Position numbers and translations under genes: made by a program | Assembly (NCBI GenBank): GCA_023230125.1 | Contig: JALNXZ010000026.1 | Span: forward strand, 1-11,481 | Direction of reading: 5' to 3' | DNA length: 11,481 nt | Source: Bacteroidales bacterium | GTDB lineage: Bacteria; Bacteroidota; Bacteroidia; Bacteroidales; UBA1402 | The notes under the pieces: model-generated | The model's database searches: none | The model's input: the letters and a program-made list of their open reading frames with translations, nothing else | What the model was told of the DNA's origin: nothing | Shown: piece by piece, positions 1 through 6,961 of the stretch | Layout: the number at the start of each line of letters is the position of its first letter | Numbering within the stretch: position 1 is the stretch's first letter

Positions 1-42
1 TTACTCATGACAGCTGGGAAATATTTGAATGACGATGTGTAA
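1..42 (+). CDS. Possible 3' end of a plus-strand gene (edge fragment)
   Basis: Frame 1 is open from the window edge and gives 13 codons ending NDDV before TAA at 40-42, just 3 bases from the stop codon of the convergent dehydrogenase gene. Frame 3 is also open, up to TGA at 30-32. Thirteen codons are too few to assign a family or prove coding. A minus-strand alternative exists: an ATG at 8-6, 37 bases downstream of the dehydrogenase stop, could begin a following gene whose product starts Met-Ser. The sequence shown cannot decide between these. Confidence 0.25.
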   Translation, partial: LLMTAGKYLNDDV

Positions 43-45
43 AAT

Positions 46-1242
46 TCATATTTCCAAATCGATGTCAAAAAATTCCTTCCAAGGCAAACCATTTTCGCTA
101 AGAGCCTTTAGGAATGGGTCAGGATCAAATTCTTCCACATTATAGACGCCTGCTTTTTTCCATTTTCCGGTCATGAACATCATGGCTCCGCACATGGCAG
201 GAACACCGGTGGTATAGCTTACACCTTGGGCTCCGGTTTCCCTAAAGGCTTCCTCGTGGTGGCAATTCTGATATACGGCATAGGATCTTTCTTTTCCGTC
301 CTTGATACCACGAATACGGCAACCGATGGATGTCTGACCGGAATAATTTTCACCAAGTTCACCGGGATCCGGTAATACGGCTTTAAGAAACTGGATAGGT
401 ACAATTTCCATTCCATGATACATGATCGGGTCAATGCGTGCCATACCGATATTTTGGATTACCCGCAAATGTGTCAGATATTCCTGGCCGAAAGTCATCC
501 AGAAACGGGCACGTTTGATGGTCGGGAAATTCTTGACCAGAGACTCGAGTTCTTCATGATAGATCAGATAAGATTCTTTAGGTCCCACTCCAGGATAAGT
601 TAGGGGCTGATGTATTTCATGTGGCTCAGTCATGATCCATTTACCGTTTTCGTAATATTTACCTTTTTGGGTAACTTCACGTATATTTATTTCCGGATTG
701 AAATTGGTGGCAAAAGCCTGATGGTGATCGCCGGCATTGCAATCCACAATATCCAGATAATGTATTTCGTCAAAATAATGCTTGGCGGCATAGGCCGTCC
801 ATACACCGGTTACCCCGGGATCGAAACCACAACCAAGAATCGCAGTCAGTCCTGCTTCCTTGAATAGATTCTGATAGGCCCATTGCCAGGAATATTCGAA
901 ATGGGCTTCTTCTTTTGGTTCATAGTTGGCGGTATCTAAATAATTGACACCACAAACAAGACAAGCATCCATGATGGTTAAATCCTGATAAGGGAGTGCA
1001 ACATTGATGACCAGTATCGGCTTTTCTGCATTAAAAAGTTCTATGAGTTGGTTGACATCATCTGCATCCACCTGAGCAGTGCGGATATGGTTGCTTCCAA
1101 TGGCTTTGGCCAATTTGTCGCATTTTGATTTTGTACGGCTGGCCAACACAATTTCATTGAAAATCTCAGGATGTTGAGCCAATTTGAAGGCTACCACGGT
1201 GCCAACACCTCCAACGCCGATTTGTAATACTTTTCCCATCAT
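46..1242 (-). CDS. Carboxynorspermidine dehydrogenase-type saccharopine dehydrogenase family enzyme
   Basis: This 398-residue cytosolic enzyme probably makes carboxy(nor)spermidine by NADPH-dependent condensation of L-aspartate semialdehyde with a diamine (putrescine in spermidine makers); a separate decarboxylase, NspC, would finish the pathway. The N-terminus carries a Rossmann dinucleotide-binding loop with G9, G11 and G14, followed by an ASRT segment resembling the start of the Vibrio enzyme. The central part has the family features GCGFDPGVT (about 137-145), FATNFNPEINIREVT (about 177-191) and ARFWMTFGQEY (about 246-256). The length of about 400 residues matches this branch and is far shorter than the fused eukaryotic lysine enzymes. 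The start is ATG at 1242; the next codon is also ATG, so the start could be one residue later. No nspC is visible, although a gene starting at the left edge could be it. The alternative is a true saccharopine dehydrogenase, which I think less likely. Confidence 0.85.
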   Translation of the reverse strand: MMGKVLQIGVGGVGTVVAFKLAQHPEIFNEIVLASRTKSKCDKLAKAIGSNHIRTAQVDADDVNQLIELFNAEKPILVINVALPYQDLTIMDACLVCGVNYLDTANYEPKEEAHFEYSWQWAYQNLFKEAGLTAILGCGFDPGVTGVWTAYAAKHYFDEIHYLDIVDCNAGDHHQAFATNFNPEINIREVTQKGKYYENGKWIMTEPHEIHQPLTYPGVGPKESYLIYHEELESLVKNFPTIKRARFWMTFGQEYLTHLRVIQNIGMARIDPIMYHGMEIVPIQFLKAVLPDPGELGENYSGQTSIGCRIRGIKDGKERSYAVYQNCHHEEAFRETGAQGVSYTTGVPAMCGAMMFMTGKWKKAGVYNVEEFDPDPFLKALSENGLPWKEFFDIDLEI

Positions 1243-1277
1243 TAACCAATTTAAACACTCTTCTGAAATCTAGTAGA

Positions 1278-1285
1278 CAAAGATA
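1278..1285 (-). promoter_or_regulatory. Candidate Bacteroidota -7 box for the dehydrogenase gene
   Basis: On the minus strand this reads TATCTTTG, an exact match to the TAnnTTTG -7 element of the primary sigma factor of Bacteroidota. It lies 36 bases upstream of the ATG at 1242. A TTTG (1302-1299) lies upstream but only 13 bases away, closer than the usual 19-21, so the -33 element is weak or uncertain. Confidence 0.5.
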
Positions 1286-1338
1286 ATTTTTTTATTTGCA
1301 AAAAAAATTCATCGACATAATGTCTATAAAAAAAAACG

Positions 1339-1346
1339 TATCTTTG
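1339..1346 (+). promoter_or_regulatory. Candidate Bacteroidota -7 box for the thiamine operon
   Basis: The plus strand reads TATCTTTG, an exact match to TAnnTTTG. Transcription would begin around 1351-1353, so the RNA would start directly at the first stem of the TPP aptamer. This fit between promoter and riboswitch strengthens both calls. No clear TTTG is seen at the expected -33 position (about 1316-1320). Confidence 0.6.
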
Positions 1347-1349
1347 TGA

Positions 1350-1432
1350 CAGATTTTAGGGGTGTCCTGCTAGTCAGGGCTGAGATAATACCCTTTGAAC
1401 CGGATGTAGATAATCCTACCGTCGGGAAAAAG
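1350..1432 (+). promoter_or_regulatory. TPP riboswitch aptamer (THI element)
   Basis: The conserved elements occur in order. P1 is formed by TTTT at 1354-1357 with the A run near 1427-1431. P2 pairs GGGT (1360-1363) with ACCC (1390-1393). P3 pairs CCTG (1366-1369) with CAGG (1375-1378). The invariant CTGAGA (1380-1385) recognises the pyrimidine ring. GAACC begins the P4 side (about 1397-1401). P5 pairs GTAG (1406-1409) with CTAC (1416-1419) around the conserved ATAAT, and CGGGAA closes P4. The usual CCU/AGG pairing of P4 is replaced by CCG/CGG, a compensated change that keeps the helix. The downstream genes, a TonB-dependent receptor and thiamine pyrophosphokinase, are the expected targets, and TPP binding should reduce their expression. 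Confidence 0.95.
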
Positions 1433-1510
1433 ACCGCACTCTGTGCAACATTTGGTATCCTTCTCTTTTGTTACCCCTTTTTAATGTTAAACTTTTTAAA
1501 TAAAAAGAAC
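1433..1510 (+). promoter_or_regulatory. Candidate expression platform of the TPP riboswitch
   Basis: This leader has no terminator-like hairpin with a long T run, so control of translation is more likely. The segment 1476-1483 (CCTTTTTA) can pair with 1512-1519, which includes the U and G of the AUG at 1511. The helix has 8 pairs, one of them G-U, and its loop contains a 6-bp hairpin (1492-1497 with 1502-1507). The overlapping segment ACCCCT (1473-1478) is the exact complement of AGGGGT (1358-1363), the 5' strand of aptamer stem P2. The two pairings exclude each other. The fold is inferred by eye. Confidence 0.45.
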
Positions 1511-3748
1511 ATGAAAAGGTTTTTTTTGTGTCTTGTGGTAGCGTGCACCACATTCAACACTGTCTCTGCACGAACAAATTTATTCAACGCTGAAACTTTG
1601 GCGACGAATGACAGTATCAAAACTTTCCATTTGGATGATGTCCTGGTCTTTGGAAACAGGGCAGGAAGCCGGACTCCCGTCGCCCAGACCAATATAGAGG
1701 CCAAGGCCATCAAGGAACTTACGGTGGCAAACAACCTGCCGTACGTGCTTTGGATGACACCATCCCTGATAGCGACAAGTGAAAACGGTACTGGTGCCGG
1801 TAACAGTTCTTTTCGCATTCGTGGTACGGATGCAACCAGAACCAACATTACATTGAATGGCATTCCGCTGAATAATCCGGAATCTCAAGAGGTCTATTGG
1901 GTCAATATTCCGGATATGACTTCTGCTTTACAAAATATTCAGGTGCAACGTGGAGTGGGAACTTCCACCAACGGAACAGGTGCTTTTGGAGCCAGTGTCA
2001 ATATGACCACCAGGCTTCCGGAAACAAAGCCGTATATGGAATCTTCTACAACAGTTGGAAGTTATGAAACCTACCAACAAAATGTCGCTTTCGGAACAGG
2101 CCTTTTTGGAGATGGCTACAGTTTGGATATGCGCTATTCCAACCTGATGACTGATGGTTACATCAGAAATGGATGGTGCAAACATCAATCCTTTTTCGGC
2201 ACATTTGCCAAACGTTTTGAACATGCCGTCCTTCACATCAATTACATCTACGGAAACCAGCATACGGGTATCACATGGGAAGGTATTTCCAAGGATCAGA
2301 TGAATGAAGACCCTACCTATAATCCTGCGGGTGAAATCAAGGATGGTGTGTATTACGATAATGAGAGTGACAACTACCGTCAACACCACATTCAAGCCTT
2401 TTATTTGATGCAATTGAATGAAAATCTGCTGCTCAATGCAGGCCTTAACTACACAGATGGTTTTGGCTACTACGAACAATATAAGCAAGATAAAGAATTT
2501 GGTGAAATGAAAATTTTAAATCAGACAGTAGAAGATGTCTTATACACCAAAACAGACCTGATACGTCGTAAAAATATGGACAATGGCCTATATACAGCCA
2601 ACCTGAATCTCAAGTATGAGATCAAAGGTCTCAACCTTCAAACAGGAACCATGTACACCTATTATGATGGCGATCATTTTGCCACTCTAAGTTGGGTGGA
2701 ACACAATGAAAATATTCCGAAAAACTACGAGTGGGTGAGAAACAATGCCAAAAAGACAGACGCCAACACTTTTTTAAAAGTGGAATACAGTCCCTTGAAA
2801 GGTTTCAATACTTATGTTGATTTGCAATACCGTTATGTGGATTATGACCTGAACGGGTTGGATGACGATGATATGGAAGATATGACTCAGCACCGCACCT
2901 GGCATTTTTTTAATCCCAAAGCCGGTCTCTTTTATCAGATAAATTCCAATCAGCATGTTTATGGTTCTGTAGCAATAGCACATCGGGAACCTTCCCGGGC
3001 AGACATTAAGGATGCTTTAAAAAAAGGTATGAATTTCGATGTCAAAGCTGAAAAGCTCACCGACTATGAGTTGGGTTACACCTTTGATGACAAGACCGTC
3101 ATGACTTCCGTAAATTTTTACTGCATGAACTATAAAGATCAGTTGATTCCAACCGGGAAATTGAATGACGTAGGTTATAAACTGATGACCAATGTGGAAA
3201 AAAGCTATCGTATGGGCATAGAAATTTCTGCAGGTTATCGTCCGGTTACCTGGATTCAACTGGATGCCACTACAACATTAAGCAAAAATAGGGTTATTGA
3301 ATACACCACTTGGTATGAAACCTATGACAACAGCAACGACTGGGGAGATGCCGCACAGTTGAATCAATATTTTGATGAAGCAAAATTGCCATTTTCCCCA
3401 GAGTTGACTGCTGTTTGCGGCATCACGGTGATACCTGCAAAGAATTTCAAACTAAACCTGACTGAAAAATATGTCGGTGAACAATATATCACGAATACGC
3501 AAAATGAAAATCTTAAAATTTCGGCTTATCATTGTTCCAATGCATCACTGACCTACAATTTCAGGATTAAAGACTTTGCTGATGCCGAACTCGGACTTTA
3601 TGTCAATAATTTGCTTAGTAATCAGTACATTTGCAATGCCTGGGGCTATGAAGCCCATTTTGCAAACGGAGATGCCACATATACTGAAGAAGGTTTGTAT
3701 CCTGTAGCCCCTCGTAATTACTTGACAAAATTGACCATACGTTTTTAA
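1511..3748 (+). CDS. TonB-dependent outer-membrane receptor, probable thiamine importer
   Basis: This 745-residue protein is a gated beta-barrel that would take up thiamine or a derivative across the outer membrane using TonB energy. Residues 1-20 form a signal peptide ending VSA. A TonB-box-like stretch, LDDVLVFGNRAGSRTP, lies at 41-56. The plug domain follows (about 60-170), with FRIRGTDATRTNITLNGIPLN at 101-121 and a typical IQVQRGVGTSTNGTGAFG segment at 143-160. The remainder has the alternating aromatic character of a barrel and ends in a C-terminal Phe. There is no carboxypeptidase-like N-terminal domain of the SusC type. I chose ATG 1511 because it gives a clean signal peptide; the frame is open upstream through the riboswitch, and ATG 1484 would prepend nine residues. 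The substrate is inferred from the TPP riboswitch and the adjacent thiamine kinase, as for the Omr1 (OMthi) receptors of Bacteroides. Confidence 0.88.
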   Translation: MKRFFLCLVVACTTFNTVSARTNLFNAETLATNDSIKTFHLDDVLVFGNRAGSRTPVAQTNIEAKAIKELTVANNLPYVLWMTPSLIATSENGTGAGNSSFRIRGTDATRTNITLNGIPLNNPESQEVYWVNIPDMTSALQNIQVQRGVGTSTNGTGAFGASVNMTTRLPETKPYMESSTTVGSYETYQQNVAFGTGLFGDGYSLDMRYSNLMTDGYIRNGWCKHQSFFGTFAKRFEHAVLHINYIYGNQHTGITWEGISKDQMNEDPTYNPAGEIKDGVYYDNESDNYRQHHIQAFYLMQLNENLLLNAGLNYTDGFGYYEQYKQDKEFGEMKILNQTVEDVLYTKTDLIRRKNMDNGLYTANLNLKYEIKGLNLQTGTMYTYYDGDHFATLSWVEHNENIPKNYEWVRNNAKKTDANTFLKVEYSPLKGFNTYVDLQYRYVDYDLNGLDDDDMEDMTQHRTWHFFNPKAGLFYQINSNQHVYGSVAIAHREPSRADIKDALKKGMNFDVKAEKLTDYELGYTFDDKTVMTSVNFYCMNYKDQLIPTGKLNDVGYKLMTNVEKSYRMGIEISAGYRPVTWIQLDATTTLSKNRVIEYTTWYETYDNSNDWGDAAQLNQYFDEAKLPFSPELTAVCGITVIPAKNFKLNLTEKYVGEQYITNTQNENLKISAYHCSNASLTYNFRIKDFADAELGLYVNNLLSNQYICNAWGYEAHFANGDATYTEEGLYPVAPRNYLTKLTIRF

Positions 3749-3754
3749 TTGAAC

Positions 3755-4369
3755 ATGCAAACAATCATACTTGCCGACGGTGCATTCCCTAAAAATGAAA
3801 AATTGCTCAAGCTTCTTCGAGATGCAGAAAGGGTAATTTGCTGTGATGGAGCAGCTCAAAATTTGATTGGTTTTGGTCGTGAACCAGATGCCATTGTTGG
3901 TGATATGGATAGTCTTTCCTCGGAACTGAAAAGCAGATTCAGAGATAAGATTTTCCCTTCAACGGATCAGGAAACCAATGATCTTACCAAAGCATTTGAG
4001 TATTGTCTGATGAAAAATTACCAGAATGTTGCCATTATCGGAGCTACTGGTAAGAGAGAAGATCACGCTCTTGGAAATATCTCATTATTAGCTGATTACG
4101 CTATGCGAATAGGGAGTATATGTTTGCTGACTGACTATGGTCGTATTGATGCTGTACATGCCTCAAAAAATTTTGAAAGTATACCCGGTCAACAAGTCTC
4201 GATTTTTTCTTTAACTCCTGATACTTGCATTACGGCTCATGGTTTACGTTATCCGATTTTGGGGAAATGCTTTACATCATGGTGGCAAGGTACATTGAAC
4301 GAAACCGTTGGAGATAACTTCAGACTTGAGATGGATAAGGGGTGTCTGTTGGTTTATCGCCTTTGGTAA
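3755..4369 (+). CDS. thiN: Thiamine pyrophosphokinase
   Basis: This cytosolic enzyme transfers pyrophosphate from ATP to thiamine, giving TPP, the ligand of the upstream riboswitch. The product has 204 residues, normal for bacterial ThiN. The catalytic domain shows CDGA (30-33), PDAIVGDMDS (44-53), DQETNDLTKA (71-80) and GATGKREDHALGN (96-108), all hallmark nucleotide, magnesium and thiamine-binding segments. The C-terminal thiamine-binding domain carries GLRYPI (163-168) and an NE pair (182-183) where relatives have SNE. The ATG lies six bases after the receptor's stop codon, so the two genes are almost certainly cotranscribed and translationally coupled. A TTG at 3749 in the same frame is an unlikely start. 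It converges with the Lrp-type gene, with a long hairpin between them. A pnuT-type permease often found in this operon in relatives is missing here. Confidence 0.93.
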   Translation: MQTIILADGAFPKNEKLLKLLRDAERVICCDGAAQNLIGFGREPDAIVGDMDSLSSELKSRFRDKIFPSTDQETNDLTKAFEYCLMKNYQNVAIIGATGKREDHALGNISLLADYAMRIGSICLLTDYGRIDAVHASKNFESIPGQQVSIFSLTPDTCITAHGLRYPILGKCFTSWWQGTLNETVGDNFRLEMDKGCLLVYRLW

Positions 4370-4379
4370 TAATAACTAC

Positions 4380-4428
4380 ATATAATGGTAAAGGCTGTCT
4401 TAAAAATAGACAGCCTTTACCATTATAT
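4380..4428. terminator. Perfect 21-bp inverted repeat between convergent genes, probable bidirectional terminator
   Basis: The arms 4380-4400 and 4408-4428 are exact reverse complements and enclose a 7-base loop (TAAAAAT). It lies between the stop of thiN (4369) and the stop of the Lrp-type gene (4448), the expected place for a shared terminator. The inner part has the form AAAGGCTGTC/GACAGCCTTT, so an A-tract, G+C stem and T-tract are present within the stem. There is no long T run after the full stem, and the perfection and length of the arms exceed what termination needs. Confidence 0.7.
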
Positions 4429-4447
4429 CTCTAGTGGAGAAACTTAT

Positions 4448-4924
4448 TCAATCATCAATCTCCAGGTTATTGAGAGGCGCATGCCTACGAAAAGCTTCAT
4501 TAAACGAAATCAACGTTTCCGTCCTCGATAGCCCCAGCGGTTGCAGTTTATCGTGAATGATGCTCAGCATATGCTTGTTGTTCTTGGCATAAATTTTGAC
4601 AAACATATCGTACTGACCTGTCGTAAAATGACATTCCACAACTTCCGGAATCTTTAGCAATTCCTCAACCACATGCTTGAATTGTCCAGGATCCTTTAAG
4701 AAAATGCCCAAAAACGCACAAGTCTGATACCCGATCTGATTGGCATCGATAATGTATTCAGAACCCTTGATGATGCCAAGATTGGTAAGTTTCTGAATCC
4801 TTTGATGAATGGCTGCACCAGATACATTACATTCGCGTGCTATTTCCAAAAACGGCACACGAGCATCTTCTGCAATCATTCTCAAAATCTTTTCATCCAA
4901 TTTGTCCAGTTGATGATGTCCCAT
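4448..4924 (-). CDS. Lrp/AsnC family transcriptional regulator
   Basis: This DNA-binding regulator has 158 residues, the usual size for the family. An N-terminal helix-turn-helix (about 8-50) contains LDEKILRMIAEDARVPFLEIA and NVSGAAIHQRIQKLTNLGII, the latter being the recognition-helix region. The C-terminal RAM (ligand-binding and oligomerisation) domain spans about 66-142 and includes TTGQYDMFVKIYAKN (101-115), where family members bind amino acids. I chose ATG 4924, which leaves 13 bases after the glgB stop; an in-frame start at 4957 would overlap glgB and add eleven residues unlike the family. It is the last gene of a probable three-gene operon with glgB and a YhcH-type gene, so it may be coregulated with carbohydrate storage. 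Its target genes and ligand cannot be read from the sequence. Confidence 0.9.
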   Translation of the reverse strand: MGHHQLDKLDEKILRMIAEDARVPFLEIARECNVSGAAIHQRIQKLTNLGIIKGSEYIIDANQIGYQTCAFLGIFLKDPGQFKHVVEELLKIPEVVECHFTTGQYDMFVKIYAKNNKHMLSIIHDKLQPLGLSRTETLISFNEAFRRHAPLNNLEIDD

Positions 4925-4937
4925 AATTATTATATGT

Positions 4938-6950
4938 TTATTGTTTCTTGAGAACAAAGGCCGTACGTGCCGGGATGTATAATTTAAGCCATTCTAGGTC
5001 TGTATTTTTTTCAAGACCTTTTTGTGTAAAATGTTCGATGCTTTCATTGATCAGTCCAAAACCGCCGAATTGTGGTGAATCGGTATTCAGGATCATCTTG
5101 TAGCTTCCTTTCTCGACCAACATTCCGTAGCCGGTAAACGATTTGTAAGGGTGGAGGTTCACCACAAAAATCAAATCGTCGCGTTGATAAGCCATCACCA
5201 AATCTCCGTCATTCATGCATCGCTCAATGATACCTTTTTTGAACAACTTCTTGTTTTTACCCATCAGTTTCATCAAGCTTCTGTCAAAAGCTCCGAGATA
5301 TTCATATTTAAGGTTGGAATTATCAGCAAGACTCCACTGTCGACGCGCATATTTATAGGACCAACCATTTCCCTGACGGGGAAAATCAACCCACTCCGGA
5401 TGTCCGAATTCATTGCCCATAAAGTTGAGATATCCGCCATTGATGGTAGTCGCAGTCAGCAAGCGGATTATTTTATGCAAAGCCAAACCACGTTCCACCA
5501 CAAAACTGGTATCTTCTTTCATCATGTGCCAGTACATCTCAGCATCAATCAGTCTGAAAATAATGGTTTTATCACCAACCAGTGCCTGATCATGACTTTC
5601 TGCATAACTGATGGTTTTTTCGTCAGCCCTGCGGTTGGTCAGTTCCCACCATATCCGGGTCGGTTTCCATTGTTCATCCTTGGATTCCTTGATCAACTTG
5701 ATCCAAAAATCAGGGATACCCATCGCGAGACGGTAGTCAAAACCTATGCCTCCCTGTTTGAACGGGGTCGCAACACCTGGCATTCCGCTTACGTCTTCTG
5801 CTATGGTGATTGCTTTTGGATTAATTTCGTGAATCAATTTGTTGGCAAGCGTCAAATAGCAAATGGCATCTACGTTCGAATTCAGATTGTAATAATCGTT
5901 GTAATTGCTGAACGAGGAGCCAATGCCATGGTCGCGATAAAGCATTGAGGTGACACCATCAAAGCGAAAACCGTCAAATTGAAACTCATCCAACCAATAT
6001 TTGCAATTGGAAAGCAGAAAATGAACAACCTCTTCACGCTTATAGTTGAAACAAAGTGAATCCCATGACGGGTGTTCTCCATCAAAATATAAATTTAGAG
6101 TACCATCCAACGCACCAAGACCTTCCACCGTATTCTTAACTGCGTGAGACTGTATCAGATCCATGATGACGGCGATACCCATTCCATGTGCTTCATCAAT
6201 GAGGCGCTTCAAGTCTTCGGCAGTGCCGAAACGGGAAGAAGGAGCGAAGAAGCCCGAAACATGGTAGCCAAAGGAACCATAATAGGGATGTTCTTGAATG
6301 GCCATGAATTGTAAGGTGTTGTAACCAGCCTTGGCAACCCTTGGCAATACATTGCGGCGGAATTCATCATAAGTACCCACACGCTCTTCTTCTATCGCCA
6401 TGCCTATATGGCATTCGTATATGAGAAGCGGGTTTGTGTTTGGCTTGAATGTTTTATGCTTGAAAGTATAGGGGTTTTCCGGCTCCCAAATCTGAGCACT
6501 AAAAATATAGGTATTGGAATCCTGCACCACACGTTTGGCCCAGGCAGGAATTCTTTCACCGGAACCGCCTTTCCATTCCACGAACATTTTGAACAACTCT
6601 TCGTGGTGCATGCAGTCCAGCGGCTTGTTTAGTTCCCATACGCCATTTTTCAAGCGATTGAGTTTAAAGTCCTCCTTTTTTTCCCAATGGTTGAAATCAA
6701 CAAACAGATAAATGGCAGTTGCATTGGGTGCCCATTCCCGAAAAGTCCAACCTTCGGATGTTTTGTGAAGACCAAAATACAGATAGCCATCTGCAAATTC
6801 TGACAAGCTTTTACCTCCTGTCAGATTTTTCTCGCGATCACCGGCATATTGATATCTGCCGGTGATTGCCTCACTATACGGCTTCAACCAAGGATCATCT
6901 TGAATGATTTTCAATATCCCTTTCTTTTTGTCGGAAGAAACCATATCCAT
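4938..6950 (-). CDS. glgB: 1,4-alpha-glucan (glycogen) branching enzyme, GH13
   Basis: This cytosolic enzyme cuts alpha-1,4-glucan chains and rejoins them through alpha-1,6 bonds during glycogen synthesis. The product has 670 residues. An N-terminal CBM48-type domain (about 60-160, with GWTFREWAPNATAIYLFVDFN) precedes the (beta/alpha)8 catalytic domain. The conserved GH13 regions are DLIQSHAVKN (264-273), GFRFDGVTSM (327-336; nucleophile Asp331), IAEDVSG (383-389; acid/base Glu385) and AESHDQ (450-455; Asp454). A C-terminal beta domain follows (about 570-670). The length and the wording of these regions resemble the eukaryote-like branching enzymes (GH13_8) more than the longer E. coli type. 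All catalytic residues are present. Its start follows the YhcH-type gene by 11 bases, and the Lrp-type gene follows 13 bases after its stop. Met3 is an alternative start. Glycogen synthase, pyrophosphorylase and phosphorylase genes are not in the window. Confidence 0.95.
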   Translation of the reverse strand: MDMVSSDKKKGILKIIQDDPWLKPYSEAITGRYQYAGDREKNLTGGKSLSEFADGYLYFGLHKTSEGWTFREWAPNATAIYLFVDFNHWEKKEDFKLNRLKNGVWELNKPLDCMHHEELFKMFVEWKGGSGERIPAWAKRVVQDSNTYIFSAQIWEPENPYTFKHKTFKPNTNPLLIYECHIGMAIEEERVGTYDEFRRNVLPRVAKAGYNTLQFMAIQEHPYYGSFGYHVSGFFAPSSRFGTAEDLKRLIDEAHGMGIAVIMDLIQSHAVKNTVEGLGALDGTLNLYFDGEHPSWDSLCFNYKREEVVHFLLSNCKYWLDEFQFDGFRFDGVTSMLYRDHGIGSSFSNYNDYYNLNSNVDAICYLTLANKLIHEINPKAITIAEDVSGMPGVATPFKQGGIGFDYRLAMGIPDFWIKLIKESKDEQWKPTRIWWELTNRRADEKTISYAESHDQALVGDKTIIFRLIDAEMYWHMMKEDTSFVVERGLALHKIIRLLTATTINGGYLNFMGNEFGHPEWVDFPRQGNGWSYKYARRQWSLADNSNLKYEYLGAFDRSLMKLMGKNKKLFKKGIIERCMNDGDLVMAYQRDDLIFVVNLHPYKSFTGYGMLVEKGSYKMILNTDSPQFGGFGLINESIEHFTQKGLEKNTDLEWLKLYIPARTAFVLKKQ

Positions 6951-6961
6951 AATATTAAATG

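Noticed and set aside
1346..1510. An open frame starting at GTG 1346 runs through the aptamer and joins the receptor gene, which would give an 800-residue protein.
   Set aside because: It translates the structured riboswitch, and its first 55 residues do not resemble a receptor. The signal peptide starts exactly at Met 1511.
1928..2488. A 186-residue minus-strand open frame opposite the receptor gene.
   Set aside because: It is antisense to barrel-coding sequence, with no promoter, no recognisable domain and low-complexity Ile/Val-rich composition.
4925..4957. Upstream start at 4957 for the Lrp-type gene.
   Set aside because: It would overlap the end of glgB by 20 bases and add eleven residues unlike the family. 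ATG 4924 gives the usual length.
5151..5948. A 265-residue plus-strand open frame opposite glgB.
   Set aside because: It is antisense to strongly conserved catalytic parts of glgB and shows no domain. It is a by-product of glgB codon use.
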